Shown: in pieces, positions 17,824-26,876 of the stretch
Position numbering within the stretch: position 1 is the first letter of the stretch
Layout of the letters: every line of letters begins with the position of its first letter
DNA from: Devosia rhodophyticola
GTDB lineage: Bacteria; Pseudomonadota; Alphaproteobacteria; Rhizobiales; Devosiaceae
NCBI RefSeq assembly: GCF_028816475.1
Contig: NZ_CP118247.1
Span: forward strand, 3,278,001 to 3,342,000
DNA length: 64,000 nucleotides
Reading direction: 5' to 3'
The notes under the pieces: generated by a model
Told to the model about the DNA's origin: nothing
Database searches by the model: none
Seen by the model: only the letters and a program-made list of their open reading frames with translations
Made by a program: the position numbers and the translations under genes

Positions 17824-19101
17824 ATGAGTATCCGCGTATCCCTTCGGGCGCATAAAAGCGCCATTGCAATTGCGGGCGTTATGGCTAGTGCCGTTGCGCT
17901 TTCCGGGTGTACGGCGATTGGTGGTCGCGCTTTTAGCGACCCCACCGTCACAGGTTCGACAAACCAATATACCCCCGGCAATATCAACCAGCCCATGCCT
18001 GCATCGTTGGGGGCGCCAGCTGCCCAGGTTGCCGACGCGCGCTTTTTGCCGCCGCAGAATGTCGGATATGGGGGCGGCCAGGCGATAGCGCCGTCGCCGG
18101 CCGGGTACGCCGCACCCATGGCACAATTTCCATCCAGTCAGGGTGGCGCGCCGACGGTGACATCGCACGATTTACCAGTTCTGAACTCATCAACGGGAAA
18201 CCAGCAAACCATGTCTGCACAGCAAAGCTTTGCCCCCGCTGCAGTCACTCCACCGACCGCCGCCATGGGTAGCCTACCAATCAATAGCGCAACCCCAACC
18301 ATGGCGCCTGTCGCGTCGGCTGCGGCCAGTGGCGCGGTCTTCCGCCATACAATTGCGGGCGGCGAGTCTCTTTATACAATCGCCCGACGTTACGATGTGA
18401 CAACGCAGTCAATCGTGCAGGCGAATAATCTCGGATCGCCGGATCGCATTGTGGTCGGGCAACAAATCATTATTCCCGGTCGCGCCGATCTTATTGGCAG
18501 CCAGATGGCGGCGCCAACGCCTGCGCCAACGCCTGCGCCGGCCCTCGTCGCAAGCGCTGCGCCTCACCTCATTGCTCCGACACCGGCAGGTCAGCGCCCA
18601 AGTCTGGCGCAAAGTGCCGTTCTTGCCCCTAAACCTGCCGCCGCGCAGCCGGTGGTCACCGCGCCAGTTGCCGCGCCTCAGGCTGCACCGGTGCAGCAGG
18701 CATCAATTGCGCCTCGTGAGCCCCAAATGTCGGGTTCGGACAAGTTCCGTTGGCCTGTCAGCGGTCGCGTTATTACGGACTTTGCCGCCTCCAAAGCTAC
18801 GGGCATCAATATCGAAGTGCCAGAAGGCGCGTCGGTGAAGTCCGCCGAAAACGGAACCGTCATCTATGTGGGGTCCGGTGTCGAGGGGTATGGCAATCTC
18901 GTTCTTATTCGCCATCCCAACGGTTACGTATCGGCTTACGCCCACCTCAAGTCGATGAGCGTTGCCAAGGGTGCAGTCGTCAATCGCGGCGATGCCATTG
19001 GCGCAGCGGGCATGACTGGATCAGTTAGCAAGCCGCAGTTGCACTTTGAACTGCGCAAGGGCGCGACACCTGTTGATCCAGTGCCGCTTTTGGCCGGCTA
19101 A
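17824..19101 (+). CDS. LysM / degenerate M23 (LytM) lipoprotein, NlpD-like
   Basis: A 425-residue predicted lipoprotein. The signal peptide ends in the lipobox LSGC with the acylated cysteine at 29. A proline- and alanine-rich linker leads to one LysM domain (about 173-217; HTIAGGESLYTIARRYDVTT), a second linker, and a C-terminal LytM/M23 domain (about 308-425). The zinc ligands of active M23 enzymes are mostly missing: the HxGxD site reads TGINIEV, and the final HxH reads QLH. The same pattern is seen in NlpD, which activates an amidase rather than cutting peptidoglycan itself. I therefore infer an amidase activator at the envelope; no amidase gene is in this window. A terminator follows at 19126. 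Confidence 0.88.
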   Translation: MSIRVSLRAHKSAIAIAGVMASAVALSGCTAIGGRAFSDPTVTGSTNQYTPGNINQPMPASLGAPAAQVADARFLPPQNVGYGGGQAIAPSPAGYAAPMAQFPSSQGGAPTVTSHDLPVLNSSTGNQQTMSAQQSFAPAAVTPPTAAMGSLPINSATPTMAPVASAAASGAVFRHTIAGGESLYTIARRYDVTTQSIVQANNLGSPDRIVVGQQIIIPGRADLIGSQMAAPTPAPTPAPALVASAAPHLIAPTPAGQRPSLAQSAVLAPKPAAAQPVVTAPVAAPQAAPVQQASIAPREPQMSGSDKFRWPVSGRVITDFAASKATGINIEVPEGASVKSAENGTVIYVGSGVEGYGNLVLIRHPNGYVSAYAHLKSMSVAKGAVVNRGDAIGAAGMTGSVSKPQLHFELRKGATPVDPVPLLAG

Positions 19102-19125
19102 ATTGAACACGGGGCCACTCGTGCG

Positions 19126-19152
19126 GGTCCCTGTGAAAACAGGGGCCTTTTT
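19126..19152 (+). terminator. Rho-independent terminator after the LysM/M23 gene
   Basis: The stem CCCTGT/ACAGGG with a GAAA tetraloop (19129-19144), flanked by a GG/CC pair, is followed by five T residues (19148-19152). It ends the rightward run from scpA through the LysM gene and sits just before the end of the convergent DUF815 gene. Confidence 0.8.
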
Positions 19153-19156
19153 GTGT

Positions 19157-20035
19157 TCAGAGCTTCTTGCCTAGTTCACCGGCGAGAGTGCGGACCAATT
19201 GAATTGCAACCCGACCAGAGCGCGCGCCGCGTGTGGCTGCCCATTCGATGGCGCGGGCGCGCAACATTTCCTCATCAATCGGCAGGGCATAGTGGCTGGC
19301 ATAGGCTCTGACCATGCTCAAGAATGTCTCCTGATCGCAATTGTGGAAGCCTAGCCACAGACCGAATCGATCCGATAGAGAAACTTTTTCCTCAACCGCT
19401 TCGCCGGGATTGATGGCAGTGGAGCGTTCATTCTCGATCATATCGCGGGGCATCAAATGACGTCGGTTCGATGTTGCATAGAACAGGACATTTTCGGGTC
19501 GCCCCTCCAAACCACCATCAAGAATGGTTTTGAGGGATTTGTAGCTCGCCTCGCCATTGTCAAAACTTAGGTCATCGCAAAAGACAATGAACTGGGCAGA
19601 TTGGGACGCAATGGCGCGCATGAGGGCTGGCAGGCTCTCGATATCTTCGCGTGCGATTTCAATCAGAATCAGGCGGGCAAAACCCTCGCGACTGGCAATG
19701 TCGGCGTGAAGTGCCTTGACCAAAGAGCTCTTGCCCATGCCGCGCGCGCCCCACAGCAGCGCATTGTTGGCGCCATGACCGCGAGCGAACTGCTCGGTAT
19801 TGCGCAGCAATATGTCCTGCACGGAATCAATGCCTTTGAGCATTGCCAACGGTACCCGGCTGACATTGGGGACCGGCATCAGGCGAGAATGGGCCGCATC
19901 CCAGTGGTAGGCGTCGGCATCGCTTAACGTTGCGGCATCAGCGTCTGATCCGGACGTAAGTGATTTCAGGGATGTCGCAATCGTGCTCAGCGATGATGCG
20001 ATCTGGTCGAGATAGTCTTTGGTTTTCACCTGCAA
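19157..20035 (-). CDS. DUF815-family AAA ATPase
   Basis: A 292-residue ATPase of the DUF815 family. The Walker A motif is GARGMGKSS (96-104), Walker B is FCDDLSF, sensor 1 is ATSNRRHL, and a VSLSDRFGLWL block matches the family. A helical N-terminal segment (about 1-60) precedes the nucleotide-binding core. Members are common in proteobacteria, often near yajC and secDF, but their function is unknown to me. There is no membrane segment. It converges with the LysM/M23 gene and diverges from yajC, with 192 bases between the starts. Confidence 0.85.
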   Translation of the reverse strand: MQVKTKDYLDQIASSLSTIATSLKSLTSGSDADAATLSDADAYHWDAAHSRLMPVPNVSRVPLAMLKGIDSVQDILLRNTEQFARGHGANNALLWGARGMGKSSLVKALHADIASREGFARLILIEIAREDIESLPALMRAIASQSAQFIVFCDDLSFDNGEASYKSLKTILDGGLEGRPENVLFYATSNRRHLMPRDMIENERSTAINPGEAVEEKVSLSDRFGLWLGFHNCDQETFLSMVRAYASHYALPIDEEMLRARAIEWAATRGARSGRVAIQLVRTLAGELGKKL

Positions 20036-20227
20036 GTCCTTGTCGAAGCCGCGTCAATTTGCGGCGTATTGAATGCCTTTGCAATGGAAGGTGCGCGAAT
20101 GTATAGTCCGCGCGATTTTGTCCGGGGCGCAAGTGCAGATAGCTCCAAAAACGTCCAGTCGACGTTTGTTGGCTCAAACCGAGCCGCGACTTCTCTCAAG
20201 AAAAAGAACCCGTAAGGAACTCGACAT

Positions 20228-20578
20228 ATGTTTGTAACTCCAGCGTTTGCGCAAGCGGCAGGTGCTCCCGCCTCCGGTGGCTTCACCGATATTCTTGTAC
20301 AGTTGGTGCCCATCCTGCTGCTGGTCGTCATTTTTTGGTTCCTGATCTTCCGGCCACAGCAGAAGCGGGTGAAAGCACAGCAGGCAATGCTCGGCGCTGT
20401 GCGTCGCGGTGATACGGTGGTTTCAACCGGCGGTATCGTCGGCAAGGTGACCAAGGCCGTGGATGGGGAAGACCTGGAAGTGGAAATCGCCCAAGGCGTG
20501 AAGGTCAAACTGGTTCGGTCCATGATCGCCGATGTCCGCTCCAAGGCGGAACCGGTCAACGACAACAAGCCAGCCTGA
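20228..20578 (+). CDS. yajC: Preprotein translocase subunit YajC
   Basis: A 116-residue single-pass inner-membrane protein that associates with SecDF. After a short periplasmic N-terminus it has a transmembrane helix (about 21-42), the conserved FRPQQKRVK motif, and a small cytoplasmic domain with GDTVVSTGGIVGKV. AAGGA about ten bases upstream is a good ribosome binding site. It lies directly before secDF, the standard arrangement, but a terminator-like hairpin separates the two. Confidence 0.95.
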   Translation: MFVTPAFAQAAGAPASGGFTDILVQLVPILLLVVIFWFLIFRPQQKRVKAQQAMLGAVRRGDTVVSTGGIVGKVTKAVDGEDLEVEIAQGVKVKLVRSMIADVRSKAEPVNDNKPA

Positions 20579-20591
20579 TCTGACGTGAATG

Positions 20592-20622
20592 CCGGAGCCC
20601 GATTGGGCTCCGGTCTGTTTTT
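20592..20622 (+). terminator. Terminator-like hairpin between yajC and secDF
   Basis: A perfect nine-base stem, CCGGAGCCC (20592-20600) and GGGCTCCGG (20605-20613), with a GATT loop, is followed by a T-rich stretch ending in five T residues (20618-20622). By sequence this is a good intrinsic terminator, yet it lies 16 bases before the secDF start. It may end most yajC transcripts or tune the amount of secDF message. Confidence 0.7.
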
Positions 20623-20638
20623 GCCCCAGGACATATCG

Positions 20639-23191
20639 ATGAAATTCTCGCCGATCCGCACAGCCATTATCGTGCTCGTTACCCTTCTCGGGGTGCTTTT
20701 TGCCGTACCCAGCTTTTTGCCCAAGGCCGTACTTGATGCGTGGCCAAGCTGGCTACCGCAACAGACTATTGTCCTCGGATTGGACCTGCAGGGCGGTTCG
20801 CACCTGCTGCTGGAAGTTAACCGGGATAGCATTGTTACCGAGCGTTTGGGTGATTTGCGGCGCGACGCGCGCTCGATTCTGGCGAACGATAATGGTATCG
20901 GCAATATCATCACAACCGATGCGGCGACCAATTCACTCGACATCGAGTTGACCGATCCGACCCAGAAAGATACGGCGAAAACGGCCATCGAGGGCCTGCA
21001 AAACACGATTTCAAATTCGCTGTTCGCTTCTTCAGGTGTGGACGAGCTTGCGTTTGGCGAAACGTCGGACGGCAAGCTGACTATTTCGCTTACGGAAGCT
21101 GGTATTTCTGAGCGGATGTCGTCGCTGGTGGCGCAGTCGATTGAGGTTATCCGCAAGCGTATCGACGAATTGGGTACAACAGAACCGCTTATCCAGCGTC
21201 AGGGCACCAACCGGGTCCTGGTTCAGGTGCCAGGATTTGGTGATTCCGTACGACTCAAGGACATTATCTCGCGTACGGCGCGGCTGACTTTCCACATGGT
21301 CTATCCCGGAATGACTGCGGCGCAGGCCGAGACACAGGGCGTTCCTAGCGGAGCCGAGATCCTTGATAGCAATGACGGTGGCAAGGAACTGGTTTATGAA
21401 GACGTCGCACTTGGTGGCGAATCTTTGGTCGACGCGCAGCCCAGCTTTGATTCCCAGCGTGGTATTCCGGTTGTCAGTTTCCGTTTCGACACGCGCGGTG
21501 CCATAGCCTTTGGTGAAATTACCTCTGCCAACGTCGGCAAGCGGTTTGCCATTGTTTTGGATAATCAGGTTATCACGGCGCCGGTCATCCAGCAGGCAAT
21601 CACCGGTGGCACGGGCCAGATTAGCGGTAATTTCACAACGGCAAGCGCCAACGATCTGGCGGTTCTACTGCGCGCGGGCGCGTTGCCTGCATCGCTGGAC
21701 ATTGTGGAAGAGCGCACGGTTAGCGCAGGACTGGGTGCGGATTCGATCCGCGCAGGTGTTCTGGCCGGCATTATCGGGGCAATTGCCGTCGTCACCTTCA
21801 TGGTGATTGCTTATGGGCTGTTCGGCGTATTTGCCGATCTTGCCGTTATCGTGAACGTCGGGCTGATCCTTGGCGCGCTTTCGATGCTTGGGGCAACGCT
21901 GACGCTGCCGGGCATTGCCGGTATTGTTCTGACCATCGGTATGGCCGTTGACGCCAACGTGCTGATCTACGAACGAATACGTGAAGAACTGGCGGCGGGC
22001 CGCAGCAAGATTTCGGCGATTGAATCCGGCTTTCAGCGCGCCATGGGCACGATTTTGGATGCGAACATTACAACTCTTATCGCAGCGGTTGTGCTGTTCT
22101 ATCTGGGCTCCGGTCCGGTTCAGGGCTTTGCTGTCACGCTGGCGCTCGGTATCGTTACGACCTTGTTCACGGCCTATATGGTCACCCTGTTCATCGTTGG
22201 ACGCTGGTACAATTGGCGCCGTCCCAAGACGTTGACAATTCAGTTTGTTCGCCTGATTCCGGATGGCACCAAGATTCCGTTCATGGCAATCCGCAGGTAT
22301 GCGATCGCCTTTTCGATCGTCACATCGATTCTGTCGCTAGGTTGGTTCGGCTATCATGGCCTCAACCTTGGTATTGACTTCCGGGGTGGCTCGTCAATCG
22401 AGATTCAGTCGAACGAGGGGCCTGCCGATCCGGGCGTGATCCGCGAGGCGCTGTCGCAACTCAATCTGGGTGACGTTCAGGTTCAGGGTTTTGGCGAGGA
22501 AGACCGTTTGCTGGTACGCGTTCAAACGCAGGACGGCGACAACTCGGCTCAACAGGAAGCGGTCAAGCGGATCGAGTCCACCGTTGTTGAAAAGGGATAC
22601 TCCTTGCGCGGTACGGAAACGGTCGGGCCGACTGTTTCCAGCGAACTGGCGATATCGGGCGCAATTGGTTTGGCGGTCGCCATGTTCGGGGTGCTGATCT
22701 ATCTGTGGTTCAGGTTCGAGTGGCAATTTGCGGTTGGTGCCATTATCGCTACGGGGCACGATGTCGTCCTGACCATTGGCCTGTTCGCGTTTTCCGGATT
22801 GGAATTCAATTCGTCCAGTATTGCGGCGATCCTGACGATTTTGGGTTATTCGCTCAACGACACGGTGGTGATTTACGACCGTATTCGCGAGTACCGAACG
22901 AAATACAAAAAGATCGATCTCGCAGAAATCATCGATATTGCGATCAATTCAACCTTGCCTCGCACGATCCTGACGGCGACAACGACATTCATTGCCTTGA
23001 TGGCACTTGTGGTTTTCGGCGGCGAAGTCATTCGAAGCTTCACCATTTCCATGGCCTGGGGCGTGTTTGTCGGAACCTATTCGTCGATTTTCATCGCTGC
23101 GCCAATCCTGATCTATCTGGGTATCACCACCCGCGCGGATCAGCCTGAGGTTAAGGTCGAGGACAAGCGTGCGGATGGCGCGTCGGTCTGA
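20639..23191 (+). CDS. secDF: Protein translocase SecD-SecF fusion
   Basis: An 850-residue fused SecD and SecF, inner-membrane proteins that use the proton gradient to help pull secreted proteins through SecYEG. The start at 20639 gives MKFSPIRTAIIVL, with AGGA at 20628-20631. The SecD half has the DLQGG motif after the first helix, a large periplasmic P1 domain and a helix bundle with GMAVDANVLIYERIREE. The SecF half starts near residue 550 with its own GIDFRGGSS motif and ends with LGYSLNDTVVIYDRIRE. Each half carries six membrane segments. The single-gene fusion is common in alphaproteobacteria. The conserved acidic proton-path residues are present. Confidence 0.96.
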   Translation: MKFSPIRTAIIVLVTLLGVLFAVPSFLPKAVLDAWPSWLPQQTIVLGLDLQGGSHLLLEVNRDSIVTERLGDLRRDARSILANDNGIGNIITTDAATNSLDIELTDPTQKDTAKTAIEGLQNTISNSLFASSGVDELAFGETSDGKLTISLTEAGISERMSSLVAQSIEVIRKRIDELGTTEPLIQRQGTNRVLVQVPGFGDSVRLKDIISRTARLTFHMVYPGMTAAQAETQGVPSGAEILDSNDGGKELVYEDVALGGESLVDAQPSFDSQRGIPVVSFRFDTRGAIAFGEITSANVGKRFAIVLDNQVITAPVIQQAITGGTGQISGNFTTASANDLAVLLRAGALPASLDIVEERTVSAGLGADSIRAGVLAGIIGAIAVVTFMVIAYGLFGVFADLAVIVNVGLILGALSMLGATLTLPGIAGIVLTIGMAVDANVLIYERIREELAAGRSKISAIESGFQRAMGTILDANITTLIAAVVLFYLGSGPVQGFAVTLALGIVTTLFTAYMVTLFIVGRWYNWRRPKTLTIQFVRLIPDGTKIPFMAIRRYAIAFSIVTSILSLGWFGYHGLNLGIDFRGGSSIEIQSNEGPADPGVIREALSQLNLGDVQVQGFGEEDRLLVRVQTQDGDNSAQQEAVKRIESTVVEKGYSLRGTETVGPTVSSELAISGAIGLAVAMFGVLIYLWFRFEWQFAVGAIIATGHDVVLTIGLFAFSGLEFNSSSIAAILTILGYSLNDTVVIYDRIREYRTKYKKIDLAEIIDIAINSTLPRTILTATTTFIALMALVVFGGEVIRSFTISMAWGVFVGTYSSIFIAAPILIYLGITTRADQPEVKVEDKRADGASV

Positions 23192-23217
23192 TCGACTGCC
23201 CAATACCAACAAATTTA

Positions 23218-23248
23218 CGGTTTGACGGAGCAATTCTCCGCCAAACCG
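23218..23248 (+). other. Stable intergenic hairpin after secDF
   Basis: An inverted repeat, CGGTTTG-A-CGGAG and CTCCG-C-CAAACCG with a five-base loop, gives a 12-pair stem with one mismatch. There is no T run, so it is a poor terminator. It may protect the secDF message from exonucleases or mark an operon boundary before the Mth938-domain gene. Confidence 0.5.
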
Positions 23249-23277
23249 CTTTCGCGTTGTCCCAGCTGGAGGGGTAG

Positions 23278-23661
23278 ATGAACGATATCGGACATTACCC
23301 CTATCAGGTTGGCATAGATGCCTACGGGAAGGGTGGCTTCCGGTTTGCGGACATGTCGCATCGGGGATCATTGCTTTGTCTACCGACCGGTATGCACGAG
23401 TGGCCTGTCGAGAATACGGCTCAACTGTCCCTATCGTCGCTCGATCCGGTACTGGCATTGTCCGAGCAGGTGGATGTGTTGCTCATCGGGCTTGGCGGCG
23501 ACATAACCGCCCTGGGGCCTGATATTCGTGCCGCTTTGCGGGATAAGAAAATCATTGTTGAAGCAGTGGCGACCGGCGGCGCCGTGCGCACCTATAATAT
23601 TCTGCTTGGCGAAAAGCGGGCGGTTGCGGCAGCGCTGATTGCGGTCGATACGGTTCGTTGA
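23278..23661 (+). CDS. Mth938-domain protein (NDUFAF3-like, DUF498)
   Basis: A 127-residue protein of the Mth938 fold, the family that includes mitochondrial complex I assembly factor NDUFAF3. The core motif VDVLLIGLGGDITALGPDIR and the TGGAVRTYNILLGEKRAVAAALI segment are typical. No signal peptide or membrane helix is seen. Linkage to secDF is a conserved alphaproteobacterial arrangement, as I recall. The next gene overlaps it by one base and is also related to a complex I assembly factor. A role in respiratory complex assembly is inferred from the mitochondrial relatives only. Confidence 0.85.
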   Translation: MNDIGHYPYQVGIDAYGKGGFRFADMSHRGSLLCLPTGMHEWPVENTAQLSLSSLDPVLALSEQVDVLLIGLGGDITALGPDIRAALRDKKIIVEAVATGGAVRTYNILLGEKRAVAAALIAVDTVR

Positions 23662-24503
23662 TGCGTGAGACCAACCGCAAACTGACCGTAGAATTTTTGC
23701 GCGAGCATGATCGGGATAGATATCTGTCGTCATTGGTGTTGAGTGGAAACGCACGTGATGCGGTAACGGCTCTGCTGGCATTCAACGCAGATGTTGCGGC
23801 AATTCGTTCTCGCGTTTCCGAACCTGCGCCCGGTGAAATCCGGTTGCAGTGGTGGAACGACGCCCTGGCTGGGAGCGGGCATGGTGCGGTGCATAGCAAT
23901 CCTGTTGCGGACTGCCTTCTCGCCACCCTCGATGAATTTTCGATACCCGTTGGCACGTTGCAGCGGTTGCTGGGCGCGCGGCGGTTTGATCTTTACGATG
24001 ACCCGATGCCCGATCTGGAAAGCTTTGAGGGTTACGCAGGAGAGACCGCTTCCAGTCTTTACCAGATCAGTGCGATGATCTTGAATCAGGGAAATGTGGT
24101 GGAGGCCGGCGATGCGGCGGGTCATCTTGGCGTTGCCCACGCCATGATTGGTCACCTCCGAGCATTCGGTTTGAATGCCTCGGTGGGTCGCATATTTTTG
24201 CCGTGGTCGATTTTTGCTGCCAATGGCGTAAAGGAAGCAGAGATGTTTTCGGGAACCACCAGCGACGGCGTCGTTGAGTCACTCGGCCAGATTACAGAGT
24301 TGGCCGCGTCCCATCTCGACAAGGCGTCGGCAGCCATTGCGCAGTTGCCAAAGCAACTTCGTCCAGCCTTTGCAGCCATCGCGATGTTGCGCGCGCAGCA
24401 TCGGCAATTGGATCAAATGCTGGAGCCGTATGCTGCGCCAGTCGATATGGCTGACTGGCGCAAGATTTTGGCGATGACTATCTGGACTTGGCGCAGCCGT
24501 TAA
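23661..24503 (+). CDS. Squalene/phytoene synthase-family protein (NDUFAF6-like)
   Basis: A 280-residue protein of the trans-isoprenyl diphosphate synthase fold. It resembles the NDUFAF6 branch: RLQWWNDAL near residue 57, and LYDDPMPDLESFEGYAGETASSLYQ where true synthases have a DxxxD motif. The second aspartate-rich motif is not evident, so catalytic prenyl transfer is doubtful. The start is the ATG at 23661, overlapping the Mth938 gene's stop (TGATG). The stop abuts the convergent trmFO stop in TAATTAA. Because it follows an NDUFAF3-like gene, a role in complex I assembly is more likely than carotenoid synthesis, and no other carotenoid genes are present. Confidence 0.78.
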   Translation: MRETNRKLTVEFLREHDRDRYLSSLVLSGNARDAVTALLAFNADVAAIRSRVSEPAPGEIRLQWWNDALAGSGHGAVHSNPVADCLLATLDEFSIPVGTLQRLLGARRFDLYDDPMPDLESFEGYAGETASSLYQISAMILNQGNVVEAGDAAGHLGVAHAMIGHLRAFGLNASVGRIFLPWSIFAANGVKEAEMFSGTTSDGVVESLGQITELAASHLDKASAAIAQLPKQLRPAFAAIAMLRAQHRQLDQMLEPYAAPVDMADWRKILAMTIWTWRSR

Positions 24504-25889
24504 TTAAGCCCATTCCATGATGTCCGTTAGCGCGCGGGACGTGATTGCCTTGCGCTTGGCTTTGGTTCTTTCGACGCTTTTCCAGCGGGTTACGCCTTCA
24601 GGCTTGGTGATGGTAACGGCCGGAAACAGGCCGAAATTGACATTCATCGGCTGAAAGCTTCGTGCGCCGCTATAGCCTTCAGCTTCGATATGCCCACCCG
24701 TGATATGGTTGATCAGAGCACCCATTGCCGTTGTCGGGCCAGGAGCGTCGAGCGGTTTACCGTGGAAATCACCTGCCGCCATTCGACCGGCCATCAGGCC
24801 GATTGCGGCACTTTCGACATATCCTTCTACGCCTGTCACCTGGCCTGCAAATCTGATACGCGGATCGGCCTTGAGCCTCAAGTTGCGGCCAAGCACTTTG
24901 GGGGAATTGAGGAAAGTGTTGCGGTGCAGCCCGCCCAGTCTTGCAAACTGGGCATTTTCCAGACCCGGTATCATGCGAAATATCTCGGCTTGTATGCCGT
25001 AGCGCATTTTGGTCTGGAAACCGACCATGTTCCACAGCGTTCCAAGCGCATTGTCCTGTCGTAACTGCACAATCGCGTAAGACTTGACGAGTGGGTCGCG
25101 TGGATTGGTCAGGCCAACGGGTTTCATTGGACCAAAGCGCAAAGTTTGTCGACCGCGCTCGGCCATTACCTCGATCGGCAGGCATCCATCGAAGTAGGGG
25201 ACCTTTTCCCAATCCTTGAATTGATGTAGTTCGGCGCCAAGAAGTGCATCGACGAAATTATTGTACTCGTCCTCATTCATCGGGCAGTTGAGATAATCTG
25301 CGCCGTTTCCAGTTGGTCCAACCTTATCGTAGCGCGATTGGGCCCAGACGACTGATCGGTCAATGCTCTCTTCATGGACGATGGGTGCGATGGCATCAAA
25401 GAATGCCAACGAATCTTCGCCCGTCAGCGTGGAGATTCCCTCTGCCAACGCTGGGGAGGTGAGGGGGCCCGTAGCGATAACCACATTTGACCACTCTGCG
25501 GGCGGTAGTCCCGCAACTTCGCTGCGCTCAACTTCGATATTGGGATGCTGTTCAATGGCTTGGGTTACCGCAGCGGAAAAACCGTCGCGATCCACAGCCA
25601 GGGCACCACCTGCGGGCAAAGCATTCTTGTCAGCGGCTGCCATGATCAGCGAGTTGCAGCGGCGCATTTCTTCGTGAAGCAGGCCCACCGCATTGTGCTC
25701 ATGGTCGTCGGACCGGAAGCTGTTGGAGCAGACGAGTTCGGCCAACCCTTCGGTCAAATGGGCGTCAGTCATACGCTGTGGGCGCATTTCGTGGATGATC
25801 ACGTTTGCGCCGGATTGGGCGGCCTGCCATGCAGCTTCCGAGCCAGCAAGGCCGCCGCCGATGATGTGAATTGGTTCTGAATTTGCCAT
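24504..25889 (-). CDS. trmFO: Methylenetetrahydrofolate--tRNA-(uracil-5-)-methyltransferase
   Basis: A 461-residue folate- and FAD-dependent enzyme that makes 5-methyluridine at position 54 of tRNA. The N-terminal FAD-binding motif is [14 protein letters not shown]. The family motif CSNSFRSDD follows near residue 54, then [12 protein letters not shown] and the C-terminal MNVNFGLFP segment. The start at 25889 gives the usual short N-terminus; in-frame starts at 25901 and 25925 exist. It converges with the NDUFAF6-like gene. The gene is typical of organisms that lack the SAM-dependent TrmA. Confidence 0.96.
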   Translation of the reverse strand: MANSEPIHIIGGGLAGSEAAWQAAQSGANVIIHEMRPQRMTDAHLTEGLAELVCSNSFRSDDHEHNAVGLLHEEMRRCNSLIMAAADKNALPAGGALAVDRDGFSAAVTQAIEQHPNIEVERSEVAGLPPAEWSNVVIATGPLTSPALAEGISTLTGEDSLAFFDAIAPIVHEESIDRSVVWAQSRYDKVGPTGNGADYLNCPMNEDEYNNFVDALLGAELHQFKDWEKVPYFDGCLPIEVMAERGRQTLRFGPMKPVGLTNPRDPLVKSYAIVQLRQDNALGTLWNMVGFQTKMRYGIQAEIFRMIPGLENAQFARLGGLHRNTFLNSPKVLGRNLRLKADPRIRFAGQVTGVEGYVESAAIGLMAGRMAAGDFHGKPLDAPGPTTAMGALINHITGGHIEAEGYSGARSFQPMNVNFGLFPAVTITKPEGVTRWKSVERTKAKRKAITSRALTDIMEWA

Positions 25890-25994
25890 GCGAGGGGCCA
25901 TAGCAAGCGGCTTGGCGCAAAGCAATCTCCATCGTTGTACGGCGATTGACCTGTAGATAAAACTCGGTAAACCGTGTGGTCAAAGGAGAAGAAA

Positions 25995-26636
25995 ATGACA
26001 ACCGATTTGACACTTTGGGGCCGCAAAAATTCTGCCAACGTCCAAAAGGCAGTCTGGGCGCTCGCCGAAGTTGGGAAAGAATATGAACACATTGCCGTGG
26101 GCGGTGCCTTCAAAGGACTGGACACACCCGAATACAGGGCGCTCAATCCCAATGGGCTGGTTCCGACGCTTCAGGATGGGGATCTGATCGTTTGGGAAAG
26201 TCAGGCGATCTTGCGCTATATCGCTGCTGAATATGGCGCGGAGAAACTTTGGCGGGCGACGCCGCGGGAGCGCGCTATTGTGGATCAATGGGCCGATTGG
26301 GGAGCGATAACATTTCAGCCTGCCTGGCTGGGAATTTTCATCAATGTGGTTCGCACGCCGAAGAGCAAGCAAAATCCAGACGCCATTGCGGCAGTAGTGA
26401 AGAAGTCGAACGATGCGATGGCATTGCTGGATGCACAACTGGCGGGGCGGGAGTTTGTCGCGGGAGATTTCAGCTATGCTGATATTGCCATCGGCGTGGC
26501 GTTATATCGCTGGTACACAATGGAATTTAATCGCCCGATACTGCCAAATGTTGATGCTTGGTATGATCGGTTGCAGTCCAGACCCACATTCAAATCGTCG
26601 ATCATGGTCTCCTACGACGATCTTTACGTCCGCTAG
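25995..26636 (+). CDS. Glutathione S-transferase family protein
   Basis: A 213-residue cytosolic GST. The N-terminal thioredoxin-like domain (about 1-82) holds the ALNPNGLVPTL turn with the cis-proline and the WESQAILRYIA glutathione-binding segment. The C-terminal helical domain holds the FSYADIAIGVALYRW N-capping motif. The start at 25995 follows a strong AAAGGAG site. The serine in the first turn (WGRKNSANVQKA) is a candidate catalytic residue, as in theta or beta-type enzymes. The substrate is unknown. It ends at a strong terminator. Confidence 0.9.
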   Translation: MTTDLTLWGRKNSANVQKAVWALAEVGKEYEHIAVGGAFKGLDTPEYRALNPNGLVPTLQDGDLIVWESQAILRYIAAEYGAEKLWRATPRERAIVDQWADWGAITFQPAWLGIFINVVRTPKSKQNPDAIAAVVKKSNDAMALLDAQLAGREFVAGDFSYADIAIGVALYRWYTMEFNRPILPNVDAWYDRLQSRPTFKSSIMVSYDDLYVR

Positions 26637-26659
26637 AGCGGGTAAATTCCAGACACGAA

Positions 26660-26700
26660 AACGCCCGCTTTCTTTTGGAAGGCGGGCGTTCGAGCTTTTT
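26660..26700 (+). terminator. Bidirectional terminator between GST and DUF1127 genes
   Basis: A 12-pair stem, AACGCCCGCTTTC against GGAAGGCGGGCGTT with one G-T pair, and a short loop are followed by CGAGCTTTTT. On the other strand a TTTCG follows the stem, so it could also end the convergent DUF1127 transcript. Confidence 0.78.
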
Positions 26701-26726
26701 GAGCGTTTTGGGTATTCTTTGCGGGC

Positions 26727-26876
26727 TTAGATGCTGCCGGCATGATCACGAGCAACGCGGCTGATGTCAGTGCGTGAAATGCCCAGATCATTGAGCTGAC
26801 GGTTGTCGAGTGCAGTCAGTTCACGAACGGTCTGCTGATAAGCGGCCCACTTGCGGAAAGTCTTACGGATGTTCAT
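26727..26876 (-). CDS. DUF1127 small protein
   Basis: A 49-residue basic protein. It has the C-terminal motif LTALDNRQLNDLGISRTDI that defines DUF1127, a family of arginine-rich small proteins common in alphaproteobacteria. The start at 26876 is set by AAAGGAGA nine bases upstream; the frame extends further but without a better site. In Agrobacterium and Rhodobacter such proteins affect RNA turnover, phosphate uptake and stress responses, but the specific role here is unknown. It stands alone between two intergenic stretches. Confidence 0.88.
   Translation of the reverse strand: MNIRKTFRKWAAYQQTVRELTALDNRQLNDLGISRTDISRVARDHAGSI

Noticed and set aside
20026..21156. A 376-codon minus-strand frame opposite yajC and secD
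   Set aside because: Serine-rich shadow of the real genes on the other strand, with no motif and no site.
24500..24507. TTAATTAA palindrome at the convergent ends of the NDUFAF6-like gene and trmFO
   Set aside because: It is simply two abutting TAA stop codons on opposite strands; no further role is suggested.
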